Of a stretch of DNA of 58,411 nt, positions 46,704 to 54,296 are shown piece by piece. Source of the stretch: an uncultured Campylobacter sp. (GTDB lineage Bacteria > Campylobacterota > Campylobacteria > Campylobacterales > Campylobacteraceae). The position numbers and the translations under genes were made by a program. The stretch covers positions 1-58,411 of the forward strand of contig NZ_CALIAV010000041.1 of the NCBI RefSeq assembly GCF_938045625.1, written 5' to 3'. Each line of letters opens with the position of its first letter. Position 1 is the stretch's first letter. The notes beneath the pieces were generated by a model. That model was not told the origin of the DNA. It made no database searches and saw only the letters and a program-made list of their open reading frames with translations.

Positions 46704-47627
46704 ATGCTAAAAGAGATATTCTTAACTCCGGAGGTGTTTTTAGAAAGCAATATGTCCGTAAGTAATTTTTACAATCTTAAATCTCTTTTGGAAAATATAA
46801 GCAGAAGCGGCTTTGTCCTATCTTTGGAAAATAGGGACTGGATTAAATGCGTTTTATCAAATATATCTTCTTGCGCTAGACATAAAGACCAGCTACTAAA
46901 ACTGATAGAATATCTTAAGGACAGAGAAAGGATAGAATTTCAGCCCAAAAGCGGAGCAGAGCCGCAAACCGAAGATGATTGGCTTAAAATCGCCGATAGC
47001 ATAAACAGCATTAGAAGTATAAATTCTATCTTTTCTTGCAAAAAAACCGACCGCACTTTTGCATTGGAAGATCTAGAAAATATGGATATAGGCGACAAGT
47101 ACGGCTATGGCGGATCTATAGCTAGACTAAAATCGGAAAAAGAGCTAGAAAAAATCTTTTCCGCCGTAGTATCATACGCCAAAAAGCTCACGATAATAGA
47201 CCCCTACTTTTATCCGGATGTCTATAGATATAAAAGAACTTTGGAAATAATTGCTAAAAACTTCGGCGAGCGTAGAAATAATAAAACTAAAGGAAGTATA
47301 ATAATACATTGTAAATTTCAGATAGGCGATTATAATCCTTGGGAAAAGAGGTTAGATAAATGGCGAAGCATTTGCCGTCATATACGCTCTAACTACGGAC
47401 ACACTTTAACCATATATGTATGGAAGGAAAAGCAAGGGGGCATAAAGATGCACGAGAGGTATCTGGTGACAAATCAGATTGGGCTAGTCGTAGGAGCAGG
47501 GTTGGATGTAAACGATAGAAGCACGAGTGAATTTGGACTAAAGCAATACAATGAGCTAAACGATATAACGTCTCCGTTTGATAAAAATAATCCTTCGTTT
47601 GATTTGGCTTACGAGATCACGATGTAA
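46704..47627 (+). CDS. PLD-like/MIT_C-like domain protein paired with the ATPase
   Basis: The 307-residue protein starts 2 bp after the ATPase stop. The N-terminal 120 residues are helical and unrecognised. The C-terminal half (from LTIIDPYFYPDVYRYK to KMHERYLVTNQIGLVVGAGL) has a phospholipase D-like layout with HER where PLD enzymes have HxK. It is reminiscent of MIT_C-type PLD-like domains. An effector or nucleic-acid-binding role for the ATPase is inference. Catalytic activity is uncertain. Confidence 0.6.
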   Translation: MLKEIFLTPEVFLESNMSVSNFYNLKSLLENISRSGFVLSLENRDWIKCVLSNISSCARHKDQLLKLIEYLKDRERIEFQPKSGAEPQTEDDWLKIADSINSIRSINSIFSCKKTDRTFALEDLENMDIGDKYGYGGSIARLKSEKELEKIFSAVVSYAKKLTIIDPYFYPDVYRYKRTLEIIAKNFGERRNNKTKGSIIIHCKFQIGDYNPWEKRLDKWRSICRHIRSNYGHTLTIYVWKEKQGGIKMHERYLVTNQIGLVVGAGLDVNDRSTSEFGLKQYNELNDITSPFDKNNPSFDLAYEITM

Positions 47628-47653
47628 AAACACTAAATAAAAAAGGATAATGC

Positions 47654-48943
47654 ATGTTTGATTTTTTAAAATCGCTATTTGGCACAAAGGATGAAGAAAT
47701 ACTCGAAAAGGTAGCATCTATAAAAGCCACCGAAGGTACAAGTATAAATAAAATAAATGCTCCCTCTAAAGAGATAGATACCAATAAGGCAGATAATGCT
47801 AATAAGCTAGACGGACCATTGTTTATAAATGAACAAGACGGCAAGTACGGATTTATAAACACCAAAGGCGAACAAGTAGTAGAGTGCAAATTTGATGAGG
47901 CTCATGACTTTAAAGAAGGCCTAGCTAAAGTCAAAAAAGATCGTAAATACGGATTTATAAACACCAAAGGCGAGCAAGTAGTAGAGTGTAAATTTGATTA
48001 TATAAATGACTTTAGAGAGGGCTTAGCCGCAGTTAAAAAAGACGGCAAATGGGGATTTATAAACGCCAAAGGCGAACAGGTTATAGAGTGCGAATTTGAT
48101 GATGCCGAGGGCTTTAGCGCAGGCTTAGCTAAAGTTAAAAAAGACGGTAAATACGGATACATAAACACCAAATGCGAGCAAGTAGTAGAGTGTAAATTTG
48201 ATAGTGTCTTGTATCTGGGTTTTAACGAAGGCTTGGCTGCAGTTGGAAAAGACGGCAAATACGGATTCGTAAACATCAAAGGCGAGCAGATTATAGAGTG
48301 TAAATTTGATTGGGCTTGTGAGTTTAGCGCAGGCTTAGCTGGAGTTAAAAAAGACGGCAAATGGGGATACATAAACACCAAAGGTGAACAAGTTATAGAG
48401 TGTAAATTTGATGATACCCATTATTTTAGCGAAGGCTTAGCTGGAGTTAGAAAAGACCGCAAATACGGATTCATAAACACAAAAGGCGAGCAGATTATAG
48501 AGTGTGAACTTGAGTGGAATGGAGGCTTTAGTGAAGGCTTGGCTAGGGTATTAAAAGATGGTCAATGGGGTTATATAAACACCAAAGGCGAGTGGGCTAT
48601 AGAGTGTAAGTTTGGTTATGCTCATGACTTCAAAAAGGGCTTGACTGAAGTCATGAAAGACGGTCAATGGATTGTCATCAACACTAAAGGAAATTTTATA
48701 GTGTTTGACGAAGACAATAATCAAATAGAAGTCATAAAAGAAGTTTCAGACAAATCAGGCAATGTCTTCTTGCTGTCAAAAAGCGATGGTAAATTTGGAC
48801 TTTTGGATGCAAACTACAACGTTCTCATAAAAAACAAACTCTACGGCGAATTTGAGGTAGTACAAAGGATGAATGAAAACACGTTCTTGATAAAGATGGC
48901 GGGGAAGGAGTTTTTTATAGATAGTAATGGCGACTTTAAGTAA
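47654..48943 (+). CDS. WG-repeat protein
   Basis: The 429-residue protein has a 50-residue variable start. About eight tandem WG (KWG) repeats of near 34 residues follow, each reading DGKYGFINTKGEQVVECKFD with variants, then a degenerate tail. The repeats are also very similar as DNA (unit about 102 bp), so copy number may vary by recombination. The fold is predicted to be a beta-propeller-like binding surface. No signal peptide is present. The function is unknown. It follows the ATPase and PLD-like genes by 26 bp. Confidence 0.85.
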   Translation: MFDFLKSLFGTKDEEILEKVASIKATEGTSINKINAPSKEIDTNKADNANKLDGPLFINEQDGKYGFINTKGEQVVECKFDEAHDFKEGLAKVKKDRKYGFINTKGEQVVECKFDYINDFREGLAAVKKDGKWGFINAKGEQVIECEFDDAEGFSAGLAKVKKDGKYGYINTKCEQVVECKFDSVLYLGFNEGLAAVGKDGKYGFVNIKGEQIIECKFDWACEFSAGLAGVKKDGKWGYINTKGEQVIECKFDDTHYFSEGLAGVRKDRKYGFINTKGEQIIECELEWNGGFSEGLARVLKDGQWGYINTKGEWAIECKFGYAHDFKKGLTEVMKDGQWIVINTKGNFIVFDEDNNQIEVIKEVSDKSGNVFLLSKSDGKFGLLDANYNVLIKNKLYGEFEVVQRMNENTFLIKMAGKEFFIDSNGDFK

Positions 48944-49515
48944 AACTTTTTAAATGGAGTAGCTATAAGTATTTATTAAATATTATAATATTATTTATTA
49001 TCTTTATAAGCTTCATTTGTGTGGTTTTAGTGTCATTTCTAAGTTACCAGATTAATTTACTGATTACAATACTTGATAAGTTATATCAATTTTATATCTT
49101 TGAGTAGCTGGTTTATATGTTCCTTTTTTATAAAAATTCCTTGTCTTCTTACGTTAGCTTGTTCTTAATAGGGTTAATAGGGCGAGCATACTCTACGTGG
49201 CCACAAAACGTTACCGTTTTGGCCCCGCGAGAGGCTCGCAAGGAGAGTTTGCCACTCCCTTGACCCACGCTTTTGCTCCGAGTGTATTTATTGAAAACAG
49301 CTGAACTAAGTAGGCTGTTTTTAATAAATATTTAAACTTACGGACATATTTCCGTAAGAGCTCGGAGTGATTGTTGGTTAATTCTTTATTTTGTTTTTTG
49401 TTTAAAAAACAACGTTATCTGTTGTCGTTATTGTCTGCTTATACCATAAACTAAAAATATGTTTTTCTATACGTTTTATAACGGAATTCAAGGAAAAACC
49501 AAAATTAAGTAAAAT
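48944..49515. other. Hairpin-dense non-coding region upstream of the mobilization genes, oriT candidate
   Basis: No gene fits here. Between 49199 and 49358 five stem-loops stand close together: GGCC-AAAACG...CGTTTT-GGCC (49199-49224), GCGAG-AGG-CTCGC (49227-49239), AAGGAG...CTCCCTT (near 49240-49262), a 15-bp stem TTTATTGAAAACAGC with GCTGTTTTTAATAAA (49287-49328) and CTTACGGA-catatt-TCCGTAAG (49337-49358). CTCCGAG (49275) and CTCGGAG (49361) also pair across the group. Such clustered repeats next to relaxase genes are typical of a transfer origin. The nick site cannot be assigned. Confidence 0.5.
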
Positions 49516-49737
49516 TTAACCAAACTCATAGTGTAAAGCGCTATATAGTACATAAAATAGGGCTTTTAAAGCATTTTTGTAGTGTGTAGCTAAATGCTCG
49601 TTTGTTTCTTTTCTGATCCCGTACCTATTTAACATGTATAAATACGTTTGTATGCGATTGCTGTCAAAATATTCAGAATTTTTATTTGCGATCCTAGTTT
49701 TAACTTGACCTATCGCCCTTAAACATATATCATGCAT
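49516..49737 (-). CDS. Small hypothetical ORF divergent from mobC
   Basis: The 73-residue frame begins with ATG 23 bp from the divergent mobC start. It has no visible ribosome binding site and matches no family I know. The composition is plausible for a helical protein (LATHYKNALKALFYVLYSAL). It may be spurious. Confidence 0.25.
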   Translation of the reverse strand: MHDICLRAIGQVKTRIANKNSEYFDSNRIQTYLYMLNRYGIRKETNEHLATHYKNALKALFYVLYSALHYEFG

Positions 49738-49760
49738 TTTATCAAGACGCGGAGATATTT

Positions 49761-50090
49761 ATGAATCAGAATTTTCACAAAAAAAGAAAAATCACTAAAA
49801 CTATATTCAAAAGACTTAGGCTTACGCCAGGCGAATGGTCGGCTATCGAAAAGAAGCTAAAAGAAACAGGGATGACCTTTTCAAAATTTGCCCTAAGTTC
49901 AATGCTGTCCAGGCGAATTAGACTTCCTATCGAAAGGGAGCTTTTAGCTGAGTTGGCTAAACAAGGAAACAACCTAAACCAAGTGGCTGCCAGGTTAAAC
50001 CGCGACGAAAGTTTAGATAGGGTCGGTCTAAAAATCATAGCCGATGACAATGCCGTCTTACGTCAAATTTATGAGACATTGGGAAAGTAA
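49761..50090 (+). CDS. mobC: MobC-like mobilization accessory protein
   Basis: The 109-residue protein has a ribbon-helix-helix-like start (RLTPGEWSAIEKKLKETGMTFSKFALSSML), followed by LLAELAKQGNNLNQVAARLN. The GNNLNQ segment is typical of MobC/MbeC relaxosome proteins. It binds oriT and helps the relaxase open the DNA. GGAG at 49751-49754 is the ribosome binding site. Confidence 0.85.
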   Translation: MNQNFHKKRKITKTIFKRLRLTPGEWSAIEKKLKETGMTFSKFALSSMLSRRIRLPIERELLAELAKQGNNLNQVAARLNRDESLDRVGLKIIADDNAVLRQIYETLGK

Positions 50091-50160
50091 TGGAAGCTAT
50101 CGTAAGGCTTGCTTTTTTTGGTTATATTTTCATCGCAAAAAAGATAGACGGGGGCTATTT

Positions 50161-51816
50161 ATGCTAGTTAAATTCCTTCCTACATATACTGGCGGCGGTC
50201 TTGGAAGTATAAACTATCTACTAAACGAAAGAATGGCGGCCGGAACGGCTAGGGTCATAAAGGGCGACGAGAATTTAACGCGAGCTATCATAAAGGGGGT
50301 TTCATTCCGGCAAAAGACTTGCTTTGGAGTTTTGTCATTTGAGGAGAAGCATGATTTTTTAACCGAAGAGCAAAAGCTAAAAATAATAAAAGATTTTGAG
50401 CGCGCACTGCTTGGGGATTATATGCTAGAGAGAACGAACAGATTATGGGTCGAACATTCCGACAAAGATGGAAGACTCGAGTTAAATTTCTTGATCCCAA
50501 AGATTGACATGCCGACAGGCAAATCGTTTAATCCATACTTGGCTCTATTCGACCAACATAGGATTGATTTGATTAAAAGAATGATTAACGATGAGTATAA
50601 CCTTTCTAGCCCTGATGATCCCGCAAGAGAGCAAACTATATCGGGTAACAAGAAAAACATAGGACACTACCAAAATTTAGAAAAATTAGATAAAAAGCTA
50701 CACGAACTAGTCAAAGAGGGCTACATCAAAAATAGAGATCATATGATTGAGCTTCTTAACCAAAGCGGCATAGAAGTAACTAGATCGACAAAGAAAAGTA
50801 TAACCGTAATGTTGCCTAATCAAAAAACAAAAAATCGTTTAAAAGGAGGGATATACGATGCAAATTTCACAGGCACTCAAGGACTTGGAGAACTCGGCCA
50901 AAGCTCAAGCAGAAGAATTCGAGAGTTCCATAATAGAGATACACAAGCAGAGCGCGAAAGAAATAGGCGAAAGCTTGAAGAGCTTGTTGAAAAGCGAGAT
51001 AGATTCAATAAGCGGAAATTTAGAGCCTCGCCTCCAAGAGATAATATCGATCCAAAGCAAGAGCAAAAGATGGATATCAGCGCTCACGGCTACGATAGCG
51101 CTGATAATAGGAATAGCGGCGGGATATCAGATGCGCTCTTATGCACTGGAGCCGCAAATCAAGAAAACGAGATCGGATGCGATCAAGGAGCTGCAAGTGC
51201 TTTTAGACGAACAAAAAAAAGAGATGGAATCAATGAGAGTTTGGACGATACCGCAAGTTTGGAGGCATTCGGAGCCAGAAGCGGACGGAAGGATGCAGTA
51301 CTATATATCGGTCCCTCGGAGCAAGGAGATAATCAAGCGCGACGACAAATACTATATACCTATGAGAATGGAGTAGAAGATGACGACATTAGAAGAAGCA
51401 TTGCTCGAAGAAAACGAGAGCTTGACGCAGATGATCAAGAGCGAAAGGAGCGAATACGAATCGCAGAAGAAGGCCTTGATCGAAAAATACGAGAAAAAGA
51501 TAGCGAATTTACAACAAGACAAGACGAATTTGATAGATCGCATGCAGTGTTTGATGAACGATTGCGAGAACAAAATATGCGAATCGTCACGAGCGCAAAG
51601 AGAAAAATACGAGAAATATTTGGAGTTTTTAAAAAAGAAATTAATAAGCTTGCAAGAGGAATTCAAAGAACTATCAAAAAAATACGAATCTTTGAAAGGA
51701 AAGTGTCAAGAATAGCGACCAATAGGCAAAATATTAAAAGTGTAGAGGAAGCGACCCTGGATGTGGATGAAGAATTGTTGGAAAGCCCAGATAATGCCTG
51801 GGAGATGAGCATGTAG
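50161..51816 (+). CDS. mobA: ColE1/MbeA-type (HEN) relaxase
   Basis: The 551-residue protein aligns by eye with MbeA of ColE1: MLVKFLPTYTGGGLGSINYL at the start, Tyr19 as the nicking residue, and the metal triad His99, Glu107 and Asn109 in WVEHSDKDGRLELNFLIP. That is the HEN set instead of three histidines. A second conserved block is VTRSTKKSITVMLPN then RLKGGIYDANF. I chose ATG 50161 because homology begins there. The last 300 residues are Arg/Glu/Lys-rich and low in complexity, because two other genes use the same DNA in another frame. It nicks oriT and leads the strand into a recipient using a helper conjugation system. Confidence 0.9.
   Translation: MLVKFLPTYTGGGLGSINYLLNERMAAGTARVIKGDENLTRAIIKGVSFRQKTCFGVLSFEEKHDFLTEEQKLKIIKDFERALLGDYMLERTNRLWVEHSDKDGRLELNFLIPKIDMPTGKSFNPYLALFDQHRIDLIKRMINDEYNLSSPDDPAREQTISGNKKNIGHYQNLEKLDKKLHELVKEGYIKNRDHMIELLNQSGIEVTRSTKKSITVMLPNQKTKNRLKGGIYDANFTGTQGLGELGQSSSRRIREFHNRDTQAERERNRRKLEELVEKRDRFNKRKFRASPPRDNIDPKQEQKMDISAHGYDSADNRNSGGISDALLCTGAANQENEIGCDQGAASAFRRTKKRDGINESLDDTASLEAFGARSGRKDAVLYIGPSEQGDNQARRQILYTYENGVEDDDIRRSIARRKRELDADDQERKERIRIAEEGLDRKIREKDSEFTTRQDEFDRSHAVFDERLREQNMRIVTSAKRKIREIFGVFKKEINKLARGIQRTIKKIRIFERKVSRIATNRQNIKSVEEATLDVDEELLESPDNAWEMSM
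50858..51376 (+). CDS. mobB: MbeB-like mobilization protein nested in the relaxase gene
   Basis: The 172-residue protein is read in a different frame inside mobA, with its own strong ribosome binding site (AAAGGAGGG, ending near 50849). The N-terminus (ISQALKDLENSAKAQAEEFE) resembles MbeB_N. A coiled coil is followed by a membrane helix (WISALTATIALIIGIAAGY) and a soluble C-terminal part. ColE1 mbeB sits nested in mbeA in the same way. It may link the relaxosome to the membrane. Confidence 0.85.
   Translation: MQISQALKDLENSAKAQAEEFESSIIEIHKQSAKEIGESLKSLLKSEIDSISGNLEPRLQEIISIQSKSKRWISALTATIALIIGIAAGYQMRSYALEPQIKKTRSDAIKELQVLLDEQKKEMESMRVWTIPQVWRHSEPEADGRMQYYISVPRSKEIIKRDDKYYIPMRME
51380..51715 (+). 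CDS. mobD: MbeD-like coiled-coil protein nested in the relaxase gene
   Basis: The 111-residue protein, almost wholly coiled coil (SLTQMIKSERSEYESQKKAL and LQQDKTNLIDRMQCLMNDCE), begins 3 bp after the mobB-like gene behind GGAG. It is also embedded in mobA in another frame. Position and character match MbeD/MobD of ColE1-type plasmids, which assist mobilization and entry exclusion. Confidence 0.8.
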   Translation: MTTLEEALLEENESLTQMIKSERSEYESQKKALIEKYEKKIANLQQDKTNLIDRMQCLMNDCENKICESSRAQREKYEKYLEFLKKKLISLQEEFKELSKKYESLKGKCQE

Positions 51817-52003
51817 TCTTATGGGAGACAATCAGCCTTATTCTCTTTAGTGCTCTAGGCCTTAACTGGAATCAAAAGGCAGATTTTGCTCAGTTGCTTT
51901 GGCGAGATATGGATAGCCTACTTCTTAGACTTATCCAAGGATACTGCGGTTGTATTTTTAATATCAAATTTCTTATAAAGAGTATTATTTACTCATTTAC
52001 ATA

Positions 52004-52234
52004 TCAAATAGGTTCAATATCTAAAATATACTGCACTTGATCTCCAGCCACTTCGTGTTTGGCTATCCATTTTTCTATCTTTTCTCTATCGTATAGAACT
52101 TTTCTGCCGCCTAGCTTTATGTATGGTAATATACCTTTAGATCTCCAAATCGATTGGGCATCAGTACCGACACTAAAGAGAGCTTCAAATTCCACGGGCG
52201 TTATAAATTTTTTTTGACAAGGATTTATTTGCAT
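52004..52234 (-). CDS. Excisionase/AlpA-like HTH protein
   Basis: The 76-residue winged HTH protein (FITPVEFEALFSVGTDAQSIWRSKG then LGGRKVLYDREKIEKWIAKH) has the layout of excisionases. I put the start at the ATG at 52234, which has AAAAGGGA upstream. A frame extension to 52264 lacks such a site. It may direct excision with the integrase at the island's right end, or act as a regulator. Confidence 0.75.
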   Translation of the reverse strand: MQINPCQKKFITPVEFEALFSVGTDAQSIWRSKGILPYIKLGGRKVLYDREKIEKWIAKHEVAGDQVQYILDIEPI

Positions 52235-52385
52235 TTTTTCCCTTTTACAAAATTTTGTATCCATCCTAGCATGTTACAAGCCTTAAGTCCAGCAAAAAGC
52301 CGGTTCGCCAAAAGATAATTTACTGTTTTTTGTTTTGTGGTACTAGAGGAGCGGTCGGGTGCTTAGACAAATTTACAAAAAAGTT

Positions 52386-52406
52386 TTATATCTTTTATGA
52401 TATAAT
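52386..52406 (+). promoter_or_regulatory. Palindromic operator over the toxin-antitoxin promoter
   Basis: TTATATC-ttttat-GATATAA is a perfect 7-bp inverted repeat (52386-52405). It overlaps a TATAAT -10 box (52401-52406) about 19 bp before the toxin start. This is the layout expected for autorepression by the HTH antitoxin. Confidence 0.65.
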
Positions 52407-52424
52407 AAGCCCAAAGGATAAAGT

Positions 52425-52748
52425 TTGTGGGAAATTATATTTTTGGACGATCGAGTAGCTGAAGATTTTAAAGCCCTGCCTCCTAAAATTTCCGCTAACA
52501 TGACCCATATATTTAAGCTCTTACGTCTTTACGGTAATCAAGTCGGTGAGCCGCAAACTAAAAGCTTAGGCGACGGGCTTTTTGAGATAAGGGCTAAGGG
52601 TGCGGAAGGTATAGGCAGAGGTATATTTTGTTATATGATGGGTAGGCGCATTTATATATTGCACGTGTTTGTAAAGAAAAGCGATAAAATACCTCAGAAA
52701 GAACTAGATATCGCCAGAAATAGATTGAAGGAGTTAAAAAATGCCTGA
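52425..52748 (+). CDS. RelE/HigB-like toxin
   Basis: The 107-residue protein of the phage-derived Gp49/HigB group has segments FLDDRVAEDFKALPPKISAN, LGDGLFEIRAKG and FCYMMGRRIYILHVFVKKSDKIP. Its C-terminal basic residues are those that RelE-fold toxins use for ribosome-dependent mRNA cleavage. The start is TTG at 52425 with AAAGGA upstream. It precedes and overlaps its antitoxin by 8 bp, the reversed order typical of higBA. Confidence 0.85.
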   Translation: MWEIIFLDDRVAEDFKALPPKISANMTHIFKLLRLYGNQVGEPQTKSLGDGLFEIRAKGAEGIGRGIFCYMMGRRIYILHVFVKKSDKIPQKELDIARNRLKELKNA

Positions 52749-53022
52749 AGTAAAATTCGATGATGTATTTAATGAAATGATGAAAAACGATGAATTTAGA
52801 GCCGAATACGAAGCACTGATGCCCGAATACGAACTAAAAAGCGAGTTGATAAAAGCTAGAATAAAAAGCGGACTGACGCAGTCGCAGCTAGCGGAGAGGA
52901 TGGGCATGAAACAGTCCAATCTAGCTAGACTAGAAAGCGCAAGCGGAGATTTTAAATTTCAGACGATAATCAAATACGCAAAAGCATTGGGACTAAAGCA
53001 GCTAAATATCTCATTGGGCTAA
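52741..53022 (+). CDS. XRE-family antitoxin (HigA-like)
   Basis: The 93-residue protein has a helix-turn-helix from about residue 38 to 85 (LIKARIKSGLTQSQLAERMG then MKQSNLARLESASGDF). The N-terminal acidic part probably neutralises the toxin. It likely represses the operon through the palindrome upstream of the toxin gene. Confidence 0.88.
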   Translation: MPEVKFDDVFNEMMKNDEFRAEYEALMPEYELKSELIKARIKSGLTQSQLAERMGMKQSNLARLESASGDFKFQTIIKYAKALGLKQLNISLG

Positions 53023-53158
53023 TAAAAGTAAAAAAACTATCCCGCTTTAGATATGTAAAATCTACTTCCCGTTCTTGCAAAAGATAAAAATACAACCATC
53101 CTACAATATTAAGATTAGTAATGGTTACTATTTTAATGTGTATTGCATAATAAAGAAA

Positions 53159-53186
53159 TTGTAGTATTATATATATTTGGTAAAAT
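53159..53186 (+). promoter_or_regulatory. Promoter candidate for a small RNA
   Basis: TTGTAG (53159-53164), a 16-bp spacer, and an extended -10 TGGTAAAAT (53178-53186) point right. The predicted start is near 53194, where the structured segment begins. Confidence 0.45.
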
Positions 53187-53193
53187 ATTGTTC

Positions 53194-53262
53194 AGGTGCG
53201 AAGGCTACCGAAGTAGCCTAAGACCTACGCCGTAAGGCGCGTACAAGTGTATGAATGCTACA
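53194..53262 (+). ncRNA. Candidate structured RNA beside the Abi_2 gene
   Basis: The 70-bp GC-richer segment in an AT-rich gap holds two clean hairpins: GGCTAC-CGAA-GTAGCC (53203-53218) and CGCC-GTAA-GGCG (53228-53239). AGGT (53194) can pair with ACCT (53223) to enclose the first, and TACA-AG-TGTA follows near 53242-53251. ATTGTAG (53158) and CTACAAT (53258) flank the whole block. The GTAA loop (a GNRA type) and the promoter favour the plus strand, but the minus strand would give a very stable C(UUCG)G loop, so orientation is open. Structured RNAs are known near Abi_2/AbiF genes. Confidence 0.45.
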
Positions 53263-53272
53263 ATATATTTTC

Positions 53273-54205
53273 TTAAAAGCGCATAAAATTTCTTTTTATG
53301 ATTGCCGAAGATTTTACCAAGAAGGCATAGATGCTAGTTAGTTTATTGTTGGATTCATAAAATCCTTTATGTTTTCTAGCTCTTTTAAGCAGGCTCATTA
53401 GCTCTAGTACTGTAGCTTTTTTCATGGGTTTGGTTTTGCAAAGTATATTAAATATCAAAAAAGAACATAAAAAGTTATTTATAAATGGATTTTTCATTTT
53501 ATTTTCAACGCTTTTTTTCGATGATCTTAGATGTAAATTTAAAAAATCCATAATCTGATAAGTCGGTCTAAATTTGTCGATAGGGTTTAGGTTGTTTATC
53601 AAGCAGTTATTGTGCGCCGCTGCATTTCTAATAAACTGCACTGATGTTAGCATGTTTTTTATTTTTATGTATTCTTGATTTGGAAATTTTTTATAATAAA
53701 AATCGCAAAAATTTGTAAAGTTTTTAAACTCCAATATCTCGACTAAATTCCATATCGATAGATCGGCTCTATATTTATTAACAATATTGTCTTTGGCTGT
53801 AAAATCGTGTTTGCTATAATTTAAAAAATAGTTTTTCTGTTTGGGATTGGCATTAAGATAATTATCTATTATTGCGTACCCGTCGCACTCGTCTTCATTA
53901 AAGTCCCTTAATAGCTTGGTTTTTAAAAGGTGTTCTATGTTTAAGGTAAGAGTTAGGATAAATCTGCGAAGATGCATATCTATAGTAGATAGCTCCTTTA
54001 AATAGGCAAATTCTAAATTTATATACGTATCATCGTCTCGCTTGGTATAATTTTTAGCATAAGCTTTTATTTTAAATAGGTAACTATTGTTGGTTAAAAA
54101 ATCGATAGCCGATTCTTTGTCGCATATATTAAATTTTACCCCTTTGGTTTCCAGGTGGACGACTTGCTGGGCAACAGATAACTTTGGTTTGTTAAATTTA
54201 TCCAA
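53273..54205 (-). CDS. Abi_2 (AbiD/AbiF-like) HEPN-domain abortive-infection protein
   Basis: The 310-residue helical protein has Abi_2 features: KPKLSVAQQVVHLETKGVKF at the start, LKELSTIDMHLRRFILTLTL, and the HEPN RNase motif Arg193-x4-His198 in FIRNAAAHNN. Such proteins are candidate RNases that halt growth on phage infection. The start appears to be TTG at 54205 with a weak ribosome binding site. On the minus strand an extended -10 TATAAT (54235-54240) sits upstream. The candidate RNA lies just past its 3' end. Confidence 0.85.
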   Translation of the reverse strand: MDKFNKPKLSVAQQVVHLETKGVKFNICDKESAIDFLTNNSYLFKIKAYAKNYTKRDDDTYINLEFAYLKELSTIDMHLRRFILTLTLNIEHLLKTKLLRDFNEDECDGYAIIDNYLNANPKQKNYFLNYSKHDFTAKDNIVNKYRADLSIWNLVEILEFKNFTNFCDFYYKKFPNQEYIKIKNMLTSVQFIRNAAAHNNCLINNLNPIDKFRPTYQIMDFLNLHLRSSKKSVENKMKNPFINNFLCSFLIFNILCKTKPMKKATVLELMSLLKRARKHKGFYESNNKLTSIYAFLVKSSAIIKRNFMRF

Positions 54206-54296
54206 TTTTTTATTCTTTACAATTATATTGTTTCATTATAACATATTTTATATATTTAACCTCTCGTTTTGCTTTGCCAGTATTTTGCTCTAAGCA

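Noticed and set aside
47804..48720. Regular repeats suggestive of a CRISPR array
   Set aside because: The repeats are in frame and encode WG domains, without constant repeats separated by unique spacers.
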